Source of the DNA: CAJWKT01 sp964465375
Lineage (GTDB): Bacteria > Pseudomonadota > Gammaproteobacteria > Steroidobacterales > Rariloculaceae
Assembly (NCBI GenBank): GCA_964465375.1
Contig: CAYXIJ010000035.1
Span: 1 to 18,136 of the forward strand
Length of the DNA stretch: 18,136 bases
Reading direction: 5' to 3'
Each line of letters starts with the position of its first letter. Within the stretch, counting starts at the first letter, position 1. Of this stretch, positions 7,739 to 15,671 are shown in pieces. The notes under the pieces are model-generated. The model was not told the origin of the DNA. It was given only the letters and a program-made list of their open reading frames with translations, and made no database searches. The position numbers and the translations under genes were made by a program.

Positions 7739-9685
7739 ATGAAATTCTGGAAAAAAAAATCTGATACCACACCTAAAGATCCGCAGTCTGGTGTCAGTCG
7801 CCGCGAGTTTCTGACAGCCGCTACTGCTACTGGTTTGGCTACGGCGTCACTCGGCCAACCCTCCTCCAAGGTCCAGGCTCAGGAAGGCTCTGGTGTAGCT
7901 GCCGGTGGATCAGGGCCTGTGATGCCGACCGAGGAGCAGGAAGCGCAAGAATTCGATGGCTATACTGCAGAACAGGTAGACCACTACTTCGTCAAGAATC
8001 CGGCGTCTGATTTCATGGTTGACGTCATAAAGAGCCTGAACATTGATTACATTGCCACGAATCCCGGCTCCAGTTTTCGTGGCATCCAGGAGTCCATCGT
8101 TAACTACGCGGGCAATAACAGACCTGAACTCCTTACCGTCAATCATGAGGAGATTGCTTGTTGTATGGCCCATGGGTACTTTAAGGGCTCTGGTTCCGAA
8201 AAGGTGATGGGCATACTTGCTCACGGTACTGTTGGGCTCGCTCATACGCCTATGGCGGTGTACAACGCCTTTTGTGACCGGGCACCCATGATCATCATCG
8301 CGGGTAACCACATCGATGCTGGTGCTCGGACCCCCAGTGGTACTAACTGGTGGCACTCGGCACAGGATATGCCGAAGATCCTACGTGACTTCACGAAGTG
8401 GGATGACACTTGTCATTCATTGACCCACTTTGCAGACTCTATGGCGCGGGCTTATCAAATTGCTACTACGCCTCCCATGGGCCCGGTTGTGATCGTGGTT
8501 GATGCGGATCAACAAGAGGAGGAGATGCCAGTGCGTCGGCCGCAGATTCACCGGCGGCCGGAAAGGACGGCGCCTCACGCAGATGCCAACGCTGTTCAGG
8601 AAATTGCCCAGTGGCTGGTAGAAGCTGAGTTACCTGTGATCACGGCAGGCCGCATGGCGCATAATCAGGAGGGTACGGACCTATTGGTCGAGTTAGCAGA
8701 GCTTTTGCAGGCTGGGGTTTCCAATAGTATGGGACGCATGAATTTTCCTAACATCCATCATCTCTCAGTCGGTTCTGGTGCAATAGGTCAGGCTGATGTA
8801 GTGCTTGGGCTAGAGGTTGGAAACCCCGGAAGGACGCGGCAAGACGCCAGGGTCATTACCTTGGGTACGGCAGAGTTGTTCTTGAAGACGAATTTCCAGC
8901 ATTTCGGGAGATACTATGCTCCGGATTTGGCTGTGGCAGGTGACGCTCAGGCAACCCTGCCAGCACTCATCGAGGAGGTGAGGCGCTTGGAAGGCAAGAT
9001 CAGCAGATCTACTCTCGAGAAGCGGAAGGATCATTGGCAAGAGATACATTTAGCCACCCGCAGGCGAGATATTGAGAATGCTCGCCACGGCTGGGATGCA
9101 AGCCCCGTATCCACGTCGAGACTCTACGGCGAGCTTTGGCAGGTAGTGAAGAATAAAGATTGGGCCATGGTTTCCAACGATGGATTCCAAAGTAGCTGGG
9201 GTAAGCGCCTTTGGCCTATGACCAAGTATCATCATTTCCACGGTTCCTCAGGTGCCGCTGGAATCGGCTATGGTGCCCCTGCAGCAGTGGGTGCCGCCTT
9301 GGCTCATAAGGAACATGGGCGTTTTGTTGTTAATGTGCAGAAAGATGGTGACCTGATGTTTTCGCCAGGTGTTCTGTGGACAGCTGCACACCACAAAATC
9401 CCGATGTTAAATGTTATGCACAATAACCGGGCCTACCATGCAGAGCGCATGATCGTTCAGCGAGTGGCCAATGCACGAAATCGAGGTACGGCGGAGTCAA
9501 GTAGGATTGGCAACACCATGGATAATCCGGCCATAGATTTTGCTAAGGTCGCAGATGGTTTGGGCATGTGGTCGACAGGCCCAGTGACCGATCCTAATGA
9601 TCTGCATGCGGCGCTGGTGAAGGCAGTGGCGGTCGTGGAAAGTGGCGAGCCTTGTCTGGTAGATGTGCTTTGTTCGGGTCGCTAG
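7739..9685 (+). CDS. Tat-exported thiamine-diphosphate-dependent enzyme (acetolactate synthase/benzoylformate decarboxylase-like)
   Basis: This 648-residue protein starts with a twin-arginine signal: S20-R-R-E-F-L25, an alanine-rich core and a probable cut after V-Q-A47. The remainder has the three-domain ThDP layout. The N-terminal Pyr domain has YIATNPGSSFRG and H136-E137, the Glu that activates the cofactor. A central domain follows from about residue 280. The C-terminal PP domain has SGAAGIGYGAPAA, then K535-D-G-D and N562-N563 as the Mg/ThDP motif, with VLWTAA and P between, as in benzoylformate decarboxylase. The first Gly of the usual GDG is Lys here. ThDP enzymes are normally cytoplasmic; Tat would export it folded with its cofactor bound. 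I infer a decarboxylase, oxidase or C-C lyase; the substrate is unknown. The cytochrome c gene follows after 14 bases. Confidence 0.88.
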   Translation: MKFWKKKSDTTPKDPQSGVSRREFLTAATATGLATASLGQPSSKVQAQEGSGVAAGGSGPVMPTEEQEAQEFDGYTAEQVDHYFVKNPASDFMVDVIKSLNIDYIATNPGSSFRGIQESIVNYAGNNRPELLTVNHEEIACCMAHGYFKGSGSEKVMGILAHGTVGLAHTPMAVYNAFCDRAPMIIIAGNHIDAGARTPSGTNWWHSAQDMPKILRDFTKWDDTCHSLTHFADSMARAYQIATTPPMGPVVIVVDADQQEEEMPVRRPQIHRRPERTAPHADANAVQEIAQWLVEAELPVITAGRMAHNQEGTDLLVELAELLQAGVSNSMGRMNFPNIHHLSVGSGAIGQADVVLGLEVGNPGRTRQDARVITLGTAELFLKTNFQHFGRYYAPDLAVAGDAQATLPALIEEVRRLEGKISRSTLEKRKDHWQEIHLATRRRDIENARHGWDASPVSTSRLYGELWQVVKNKDWAMVSNDGFQSSWGKRLWPMTKYHHFHGSSGAAGIGYGAPAAVGAALAHKEHGRFVVNVQKDGDLMFSPGVLWTAAHHKIPMLNVMHNNRAYHAERMIVQRVANARNRGTAESSRIGNTMDNPAIDFAKVADGLGMWSTGPVTDPNDLHAALVKAVAVVESGEPCLVDVLCSGR

Positions 9686-9699
9686 GGGGTTACAGGATT

Positions 9700-10089
9700 A
9701 TGATAAACAAACTAACCAACACGAAACCCCCCGGTGTTTTATTAATAGCTCTGATTTGTGTTGCGCTCGGTTTGCGGCTTTCTGCCCAGACCCAGAGTGA
9801 AGAAGAAGGTTACCAGTTGTGGTTGAAGTACCAATGCGACATATGCCATTACAATCAGGGTCATGGGAAGGCTTCGGCCACATCAAATCCGCTGGCAGGA
9901 ACCCTGCTACCCTTTGAGGCGTTCTCCACGCTGACAAGGTATCCAGGGAATCGCATGCTGCCGTATTCTGAGAAAGAATTAAGCAACGAGGATCTAAGGG
10001 CTATCTGGGAGTATGTACGTGGGCAGACACCCTCTCCAAAGCTTGAGGATATCCCGATTCTGGTAGAGTGGCTCGAGGCGTTGAAGTAG
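9700..10089 (+). CDS. Small exported c-type cytochrome
   Basis: The product is 129 residues with a signal peptide (core GVLLIALICVALGL, cut near LSA29). One heme site, C46-D-I-C49-H50, lies shortly after. The distal region PGNRMLPYSEKELS supplies Met86 as probable sixth ligand, and the following LRAIWEYVRG helix is typical of class I cytochromes c. Between the CxxCH and the Met lies an extra SNPLAG-type loop. ATG 9700 is chosen because it gives an intact signal peptide and follows the ThDP stop by 14 bases with AGG upstream; an ATG at 9652 would overlap the enzyme and lacks a signal. I infer it is the periplasmic electron acceptor of the Tat-exported ThDP enzyme, shuttling to a membrane oxidase. 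Confidence 0.87.
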   Translation: MINKLTNTKPPGVLLIALICVALGLRLSAQTQSEEEGYQLWLKYQCDICHYNQGHGKASATSNPLAGTLLPFEAFSTLTRYPGNRMLPYSEKELSNEDLRAIWEYVRGQTPSPKLEDIPILVEWLEALK

Positions 10090-10167
10090 AGGTAGATTAA
10101 TTCCGCGTGTGGAGTTACCTCAATCCAATTCAGCAATGAGCTAGTCGTCAAAGCTAGGGGGCGTGAT

Positions 10168-10761
10168 ATGCAGGTAAGCAATAGTTGCCTTGACGTTATA
10201 TTCCGTAAAGCGAGAACGCAAAATGCTTGGCAGAATGTCCACGTACCTGATGAAAAATTGGAAGCTATTTATGATTTGATGAAGTGGGGTCCAACTAGTT
10301 TCAATTCAAACCCGATACGTATTGTCTTCTGCGCGTCCCCAGATTCGAAAAAGAAACTTGCCGATTGTGCGCGGGAAGGGAATCAAGCGAAAATTATTGC
10401 TGCGCCTGTTACGGCAATTCTCGCATTTGACATTCAATACTACGAATTGATGCCAAAATTATGTCCTCCAGAACACGTTGAGCAGATTATAAAAATGTAC
10501 AAGGAGACTGAGGGATTGGCTGAGGTCACGGCGTTCCGTAATAGTTCTCTACAGGGTGCGTATTTTATAATTGCGGCACGCGCTTTAGGGCTTGATTGTG
10601 GACCGATATCCGGGTTTTCCAACGATATGGTTGATCAAGTGTTTTTTTCAGGCACTACAATCAAGTCTAATTTTATCTGTTCCATTGGATATGGTGACCC
10701 TAGTGGCGTTTGGTCGCGATTACCGCGTCCAAGCTTTCAGGATATTTGTCGGATTGAGTGA
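10168..10761 (+). CDS. RutE-like nitroreductase family protein (malonic semialdehyde reductase type)
   Basis: This 197-residue protein closely follows the RutE pattern: FRKARTQNAW near the N terminus, LMKWGPTSFNSNPIRIVF (38-55) for FMN binding, GNQAKIIAAPVTAI, TAFRNSSLQGAY, ARALGLDCGPISGF and the closing SIGYGDPS. Known RutE reduces malonic semialdehyde to 3-hydroxypropionate at the end of the Rut pyrimidine pathway, using FMN and NAD(P)H in the cytoplasm. No rutA, B, C, D, F or G is present here, so the substrate may differ. AGGGGGCG precedes the ATG by five bases. The gap to the cytochrome gene is 78 bases, so it may be the last gene of that operon or have its own promoter. It converges with the VOC gene (45 bases between stops). 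Confidence 0.88.
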   Translation: MQVSNSCLDVIFRKARTQNAWQNVHVPDEKLEAIYDLMKWGPTSFNSNPIRIVFCASPDSKKKLADCAREGNQAKIIAAPVTAILAFDIQYYELMPKLCPPEHVEQIIKMYKETEGLAEVTAFRNSSLQGAYFIIAARALGLDCGPISGFSNDMVDQVFFSGTTIKSNFICSIGYGDPSGVWSRLPRPSFQDICRIE

Positions 10762-10806
10762 GGGGTCAATGTATCCTCCTGTCCATCAATTCGCCAAACT
10801 TCTAGA

Positions 10807-11241
10807 CTAATCTCCGCGAGTTGCATTGGACGGCGTGTTGTCTTTTTCGGCACCACCCCAGCCGTTTTCCGTCACATCAAAAATAATGCCATTGGGGTCA
10901 CGGTATTTGACCTCGTAGAAAACATTTTCGCCTTCGGGAACCGAGCCCATAAAGTAGTGACCCCCTGCATTCTCAATGCGTTTGTGGGTTTCATCTATGT
11001 CATCGATCCAAAAACCGATATGGTGGAGCCCGACGTAATCCTTTCCGCGGTCTTCTCCGGCCATTTCATCAGTTTTATACCTGAGAAGGGCCATATTGAT
11101 AGTACCATCGGAGAGATAGACTCCATCCGCTAACTCTGAACGAGTTTCTCCCACACGTTCCATGTCAAACGCTTTCTCGTAGAACTTAGCAGCTTCCCAG
11201 GGGTCGTTGACCGAAAGAGCGATGTGCCGGAGTTTACTCAT
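10807..11241 (-). CDS. VOC family protein (glyoxalase/dioxygenase superfamily), 144 aa
   Basis: This single VOC-fold protein has two beta-alpha-beta-beta-beta halves. His6 in LRHIALSVND and the His pair in VGLHHIGFWIDD are likely metal ligands; the strand IIFDVTEN near the C terminus supplies the last acidic one. It resembles lactoylglutathione lyase-like proteins rather than a full extradiol dioxygenase, which normally has four modules. A strong site, CAGGAG, lies upstream of the ATG. It is the last gene of the six-gene minus-strand operon, 41 bases after the permease. The reaction may be isomerisation, epimerisation or ring cleavage and cannot be told from sequence. Confidence 0.85.
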   Translation of the reverse strand: MSKLRHIALSVNDPWEAAKFYEKAFDMERVGETRSELADGVYLSDGTINMALLRYKTDEMAGEDRGKDYVGLHHIGFWIDDIDETHKRIENAGGHYFMGSVPEGENVFYEVKYRDPNGIIFDVTENGWGGAEKDNTPSNATRGD

Positions 11242-11282
11242 TCTTTTCTCCTGTAATACTTAATGACTGGGATACACACACC

Positions 11283-12029
11283 CTACAGCGATCTCCACCA
11301 CACCAATTTACCGAGTGCCTCAATGGCCCAGTATAGGATCAGCGAAAGAACAGTCACAGCCAGAAGGGTAGCAAACAATAGATCGGTGCGACCAGCCGAC
11401 ATGGCAAACAAGATCAAATTGCCAAGACCCTGCTCGGATCCGACAAACTCGCCGATGATTGCACCGATGACGGCCAATGGCATTGCTATTTTACAGCCGT
11501 CGATAAAGCTAGGAAGAGCGGCCGGAACGCGCAGTCGCCAAAAGGTTGCCCATGGTGAGGCACGAAGTGCACGAAAGTGTTCGAGCAGAGTATCTTGAGT
11601 GCTGGACAGACCACCTAGGGTTGAAATCACAATTGGAAAGAAGGCAAACAAGAATGTCATGACGAGCTTGGACATGATGCCGTAGCCAAACCATACGATC
11701 ATCAACGGGGCGAGGGCAATCTTTGGGAGACCTTGCAGTGCTGTGACCATTGGATAAATGGTCCGTCGTGCGACTGCCGAAAAGAAGACACAGACCGCGA
11801 CGAGTACGCCACAGACAACCGCGACTACAAACCCGATCAATATTTCCCAAAATGTAACAATACCGTGTTGCCAGAGTTCCCCGCGGGAAAACCAACCGGC
11901 CTGCATGACATCACTAACTGGTGGCAGCAGGTAGGGCTGAACCTCGAAGTACCGAACCCCAAATTCCCATATACCACCGATGACTACGAGAAATATGGCA
12001 GGCTGGAGTAGTCGTTGTACGAAATCCAT
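11283..12029 (-). CDS. ABC transporter permease, SsuC/TauC/ThiX type
   Basis: This 248-residue inner-membrane protein has about six hydrophobic helices, for example around ILIGFVVAVVCGVLVAVCVF and KLVMTFLFAFFPIVISTLGG. The cytoplasmic EAA loop is recognisable as EHFRALRASPWATFWRLRVP followed by AALPSF, which docks on the ATPase. The GxIIGEFVGSEQGLGNLI stretch after it is typical of the taurine/nitrate/sulfonate/pyrimidine import family (BPD_transp_1). Its ATG overlaps the VOC stop by one base (TAATG) and no Shine-Dalgarno is seen, so it is translationally coupled. Its partners here are the binding protein two genes upstream and, across the divergent promoter, the ATPase at 17027. Confidence 0.92.
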   Translation of the reverse strand: MDFVQRLLQPAIFLVVIGGIWEFGVRYFEVQPYLLPPVSDVMQAGWFSRGELWQHGIVTFWEILIGFVVAVVCGVLVAVCVFFSAVARRTIYPMVTALQGLPKIALAPLMIVWFGYGIMSKLVMTFLFAFFPIVISTLGGLSSTQDTLLEHFRALRASPWATFWRLRVPAALPSFIDGCKIAMPLAVIGAIIGEFVGSEQGLGNLILFAMSAGRTDLLFATLLAVTVLSLILYWAIEALGKLVWWRSL

Positions 12030-12559
12030 TAGGAGTCAGGCGCCCAATCAGTCGGAGGTGTTACTACAAACTTCTTAAAATGCCACTGATCGAAGGCGTC
12101 GATAGTATTTTTCCAGACGCTGGGTGTGTACGGGTGGCTATCCGTAATTTGTACCATGTCTGCGTAGAATTCTACGTTGTTTCCATCAGGATCTTTAAAA
12201 ACGATGAACAGATTCTCACCAGGGCCATGTTTTCCAACACCGCGAACAATCTCCACACCTTTTTCCTGCAGCATCTTTGTAGCGTTCTCCATTTCTTCAA
12301 GATTCTCAAGCATATAGGAGAAGTGTTCCACGCCAGGTCGGGGGTAAGTTGGGACATCATTAAAGTGTTCAGCATCTTTCGGAATTTGGGCTAGCGCTAG
12401 ATCGTGATGGTCTTCGCTACACCGCAAAAACACCATGCTTTCTTCGATCCAGTCAGATACCTCGAGTCCTAAAATCTCGGTGTAGAACTCCACGGACTTA
12501 TGAATGTCTCGTACCCAGAGCACAAGATGACCCAGTTTGCGGGGTTTGATTTTAGTCAT
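12029..12559 (-). CDS. VOC family protein (catechol 2,3-dioxygenase-like), 176 aa
   Basis: This protein has two VOC modules: GHLVLWVRDIHKSVEFYTEI at the start, with the first likely metal His, then PGVEHFSYMLENL with the second His, and DGNNVEFYAD with the metal Glu. The His-His-Glu set is thus intact. The C-terminal 30 residues (from about TPSVWKNTIDAFDQW) form a small extension. This layout is typical of small dioxygenase-like or biphenyl-diol-dioxygenase-like proteins, but isomerases share it. A strong GGGGAGGA site lies upstream, and the ATG overlaps the binding-protein stop by one base. Its place between the binding protein and the permease suggests it acts on the imported compound. Confidence 0.86.
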   Translation of the reverse strand: MTKIKPRKLGHLVLWVRDIHKSVEFYTEILGLEVSDWIEESMVFLRCSEDHHDLALAQIPKDAEHFNDVPTYPRPGVEHFSYMLENLEEMENATKMLQEKGVEIVRGVGKHGPGENLFIVFKDPDGNNVEFYADMVQITDSHPYTPSVWKNTIDAFDQWHFKKFVVTPPTDWAPDS

Positions 12560-13617
12560 TATCGAATATCCTCCCCAGAGAATTCGTCGACTGTCTCTAG
12601 AAACTGGTTTGTAAAAATATCAGCTGTTTGCACGCTGCCCCCAACGCCATAAGCCTCAGTAACCAATTCCACCGTGCGCGCCATTTTATCAGCTTGAATC
12701 CACCCGAGTCCGCGCTCTGCCAAATCGGGGCCTATGATCAATTCATTGATGTCCTCGATCTGTCCTAGCAGGATGTCACGATCTAACAGGGGGTATCGGC
12801 CATATACTATGTCGGCTGCTTCTTCAGGGTTGTCAATCAAAAATTGATAGCCTCGGTACGTGGCCTGGACGAACCGGCGCACCACCTCCGGCTGTTCAGT
12901 GATCATTTGCTCAGAGGTAGCAAGGCCATTGCTGTAAATATCTAGGTTAAATTTGCGGTATTCGAGCCAGCCGACGGTTTTGCCGAGAGAAGCTGCCTGC
13001 TTTTTCATTAAGGGCATATTACTGCCGCGCCAGCAGTCAGCTAGTTCGGCGCGGCCCTGGGCGAGTGAGGCCTCAATCACATCGGGCTGAACACGAACGA
13101 GGCTGATGTGATCTCTCGGAAAACCATTTTTTTCGAGCCAAATTGGCACCAACTCATGGACTGGCGAAAAGGCTCCACCAATAGCTGTCAAACCCTGGAG
13201 GTCTTCGATGGTACGCGGTTGTCGTTCCTGCTCGATATAGCACAACCCGGCCGGCCAGACATCGTTAATAACGCCGATCAGTCGAGTGTGGCCGCCATTG
13301 GCACGGTTGAGGATGATGCCGATGGGATTGCCATAGGCGAAATCAAACAATCCTTGATCGAGTTCGTTGATCGTGCGGTTGCCGCCATAGCCACGAAATG
13401 CAGTAACCTCGAGATTGACTTCTTCGTAGTAACCATTCTCAATTGCAACGAGTACACCACCACTGCTTCCTTGGGGTACCCATGATAGATTAAAGCTCAC
13501 TGCATCGGCCCCATGGGTGATAGTAGAGCTAAAGGACGTAAAAATGATCAGGAAGAAGAAAGCACTGATCAGGGCGCTTCCTCTTGTACTTGTATCTTTA
13601 GGCTTTTGATAGCTCAT
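12559..13617 (-). CDS. ABC transporter substrate-binding protein, NMT1/THI5-like
   Basis: From ATG 13617 the product is 352 residues with a signal peptide (core ALISAFFFLIIFTSFSS, cut near THGA). The mature part begins SFNLSWVPQGSSGG, the usual ligand-pocket opening of the NMT1/THI5 (SsuA/ThiY) fold, followed by ENGYYEEVNLEV and GLFDFAYGNP. Later segments (GLATSEQMI, EQPEVVRRFVQATYRGYQF) match the same family. Members bind taurine, sulfonates, nitrate, riboflavin or thiamine-related pyrimidines; the ligand here is unknown. GAGGGG lies ten bases before ATG 13617. Longer starts at 13638 and 13695 would put charged residues before the signal, and the latter overlaps the FAH gene. It lacks the lipobox of a lipoprotein, so it should be free in the periplasm. 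Confidence 0.9.
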   Translation of the reverse strand: MSYQKPKDTSTRGSALISAFFFLIIFTSFSSTITHGADAVSFNLSWVPQGSSGGVLVAIENGYYEEVNLEVTAFRGYGGNRTINELDQGLFDFAYGNPIGIILNRANGGHTRLIGVINDVWPAGLCYIEQERQPRTIEDLQGLTAIGGAFSPVHELVPIWLEKNGFPRDHISLVRVQPDVIEASLAQGRAELADCWRGSNMPLMKKQAASLGKTVGWLEYRKFNLDIYSNGLATSEQMITEQPEVVRRFVQATYRGYQFLIDNPEEAADIVYGRYPLLDRDILLGQIEDINELIIGPDLAERGLGWIQADKMARTVELVTEAYGVGGSVQTADIFTNQFLETVDEFSGEDIR

Positions 13618-13648
13618 TGATCGTTTGCCCCTCAACATAAGGTCAGGG

Positions 13649-14590
13649 CTAGGTTTGCGCTGCAACCGGATTGCTAAGAGTGCCAATGTTTTCAATCGAA
13701 GCAGTGATCACATCACCTGGTTTTAGGAAGATGCCACGGGCCATACCAACGCCCGTAGGCGTACCGGTTGCCAGTACATCACCCGGCCGTAGTGTCAGGA
13801 TGCTCGATAAGTAGGCGATCTGCTCACGCACGGTATAGATCATCTCATCGGTAGAGGAATCCTGCATGACCTCATCATTTATCGACAAGACTAGACTTAA
13901 TGCTTGGGGATCATTGATACATGATGCGGGGACGATCCAAGGACCAAGGGGCGCAAAGGTATCGAAGCTCTTTCCCTGAAACCAATCGAATTTGAAGGGA
14001 TAGTCCGCACGCACATTAAGATCCCTTGCAGTGATGTCATTGATCACAGAGTAGCCCGCCACATAGTCGAGCGCCGACTCCGCATCGACATGACGGCATT
14101 TGCGGCCGATTATCACAGCAAGCTCAATTTCCCAATCCACCATTTTGGACTGCTTGGGTAGATATACGGTGTCCCCGGGACCAACAGTACTGGAGTCTGC
14201 TTTCAAAAAGACATACGGATTGCTTTCAGCCTTGGTTGCTAGGACAGTGCCCATTTCGTTAGCGTGCTCTACGTAGTTAGCAGCAGCACCGAAGATTCTC
14301 TCGGGTTGGATCGGGGCGGTGAGTTTCTTTTTTTCATCCGCCAGCGGCGCTAATATTTCTGTGTCTTCCCACTTTGCTGCTGCTTCTGCTAATGCTTGTA
14401 CCTCATTCTCCGTATTGCTCCAGTCACGCATAATCCCGTCCGTCCCACCGGCAATCCAGGTGTTGTTCCCAGATCCCTTAGGATGGAGTACGCGGTATGC
14501 CTCAGCGAGGTCATATACGCCATCATCCAACACCAAAGCGGATTTTTTTTCTGAGGCTTCGTAGTAGGTACCAAGTGCGAACCAAACCAT
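13649..14590 (-). CDS. Fumarylacetoacetate hydrolase (FAH) family protein
   Basis: This 313-residue protein has an N-terminal lid-like region and a C-terminal FAH domain from about residue 95. Metal and catalytic residues are visible: NYVEHANE with His109, VDWEIELAVIIG with Glu154 and Glu156, INDITARD with Asp185, and GKSFDTFAPLGP with Lys207. The end shows LRPGDVLATGTPTGVG and the final LKPGDV turn, diagnostic of the family. Members hydrolyse C-C bonds of acylpyruvates or hydrate/decarboxylate meta-cleavage products such as 2-oxohept-3-ene-dioates, with Mg or Mn. It follows the DHDPS-family gene by 12 bases in one operon. The pairing with VOC and aldolase genes suggests a ring-cleavage-like route, but the substrate is not known. 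Confidence 0.92.
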   Translation of the reverse strand: MVWFALGTYYEASEKKSALVLDDGVYDLAEAYRVLHPKGSGNNTWIAGGTDGIMRDWSNTENEVQALAEAAAKWEDTEILAPLADEKKKLTAPIQPERIFGAAANYVEHANEMGTVLATKAESNPYVFLKADSSTVGPGDTVYLPKQSKMVDWEIELAVIIGRKCRHVDAESALDYVAGYSVINDITARDLNVRADYPFKFDWFQGKSFDTFAPLGPWIVPASCINDPQALSLVLSINDEVMQDSSTDEMIYTVREQIAYLSSILTLRPGDVLATGTPTGVGMARGIFLKPGDVITASIENIGTLSNPVAAQT

Positions 14591-14602
14591 CAGGGCTTAC
14601 CT

Positions 14603-15517
14603 TTATGCTGCAATGTTGTCCTGAGCAGCTTTATCCGCTGCCTGTATTGTAGTGATAACCTTCGAGAGCTTCGCTTTGGCGTCCGGTCCCAGTGCTTGTA
14701 TTGGGGGCCGTGTTGGTCCAGCGCTTCGCCCAACTAAGCTCATCGCTTCTTTAATCACAACTGGGAATGAACCTAGTGCCCAAGCCTGCCGCAACGGTAG
14801 CAAGATATTGTGGAGCCGCCCCGCCTCCTCGATATTATTATCACGAATCGCATTATAAAGCCGAACCACAAGGTCGGGGAATACATTTGCGGCCGGCGAT
14901 ATAGCGCCCGACCCGCCGTGAAGTACGGTAGACAAAATCACCGTGTCGCGACCGGCGAATAGGAGTTTTTTTCGTGCACCCGCCTCAATGTATTCACAAA
15001 TTTGGGTAATATCACCGCTACTGTCTTTGATACCGACAACATTAGCATCTTCGAGACACCGTCGATAAATGGTGGGTGTAACATTGACACCAGTGCGGGG
15101 TGGATTGTTATAAATCATCACAGGTAGTTTGGTGGATTTGGTTATCTCCCCGTAGTGCATGACTAGCTCGTCTGCTGATGGACTGAGGAAGTAAGTTGTA
15201 ATGACTAGAGAAATATCAGCACCGATTTTCTCCGCTGCTTTGGTCAGTTGGATTGATTCTTGTGTTGTAACTGCGCCAGTACCTGCGTAGATTGGGACAC
15301 GTCCGTCCACAGTTCGTACCGTCGTTTCGATGATGCTAATTTGCTCATCGTAGTTTAGAGAAAAGAACTCTCCCTGTGAGCCGCATACGGAAATGCCATG
15401 AACGCCATTCGCCAGATACCACTCGATGAGTTCCTGAAGAGTTGCCTCATCGATTGCAAAGCGTTCATCAAATGGGGTTGCTACTGCAGGGACGATTCCA
15501 TGGAAATTCTGTGACAT
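14603..15517 (-). CDS. Dihydrodipicolinate synthase (DapA)/N-acetylneuraminate lyase family protein
   Basis: This 304-residue protein is the normal length for the family. The Schiff-base lysine is K164 in VVGIKDSSGD and the catalytic tyrosine is Y136 in VMIYNNPPRTG. The carboxylate-binding loop is G46-S-Q-G-E50 instead of the GTTGE of true DapA, so lysine biosynthesis is unlikely. The start GIVPAVATPF and the TIM-barrel length fit a catabolic aldolase, lyase or dehydratase acting on a 2-oxo acid. A strong GGAGGGA site precedes the ATG. It is the first gene of the six-gene minus-strand operon, next to the divergent promoter region. Its role may be to split or dehydrate a 2-oxo acid made by the FAH enzyme, or to act before it. 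Confidence 0.93.
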   Translation of the reverse strand: MSQNFHGIVPAVATPFDERFAIDEATLQELIEWYLANGVHGISVCGSQGEFFSLNYDEQISIIETTVRTVDGRVPIYAGTGAVTTQESIQLTKAAEKIGADISLVITTYFLSPSADELVMHYGEITKSTKLPVMIYNNPPRTGVNVTPTIYRRCLEDANVVGIKDSSGDITQICEYIEAGARKKLLFAGRDTVILSTVLHGGSGAISPAANVFPDLVVRLYNAIRDNNIEEAGRLHNILLPLRQAWALGSFPVVIKEAMSLVGRSAGPTRPPIQALGPDAKAKLSKVITTIQAADKAAQDNIAA

Positions 15518-15671
15518 TTAGCTGTTCCCTCCGATGTCGATGCGCGTCCGTGATCGGATAAGCTGGACGCATGTACCGTCATTTGTTGTTGTAGGTGGAT
15601 TGTATATGTTTCGTAGAAAGAGAGTCTATTTTCGCCTTCTATCTATCGGAGTTATGTCGTAACGTTCTAGC
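15518..15671. promoter_or_regulatory. Divergent promoter region between the DapA-like and DUF1116 operons
   Basis: This 154-base gap separates two divergent operons and must hold both promoters. It contains the inverted repeat GCGTCC (15544-15549) / GGACGC (15565-15570) with a 15-base spacer, a possible operator for a dimeric regulator. The outer bases nearly extend it (ATGCG...CGCAT, with a two-base slip). No convincing -35/-10 pair could be fixed by eye. No regulator gene lies next to it. Confidence 0.55.

Noticed and set aside
7910..8356. Antisense open frame of 148 residues inside the ThDP gene
   Set aside because: It is a shadow of a strongly supported gene, without motifs.
14603..15517. 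Annotation as lysine-biosynthesis dapA
   Set aside because: The GTTGE loop is replaced by GSQGE, and the gene sits in a catabolic transport operon rather than with lysine or housekeeping genes.
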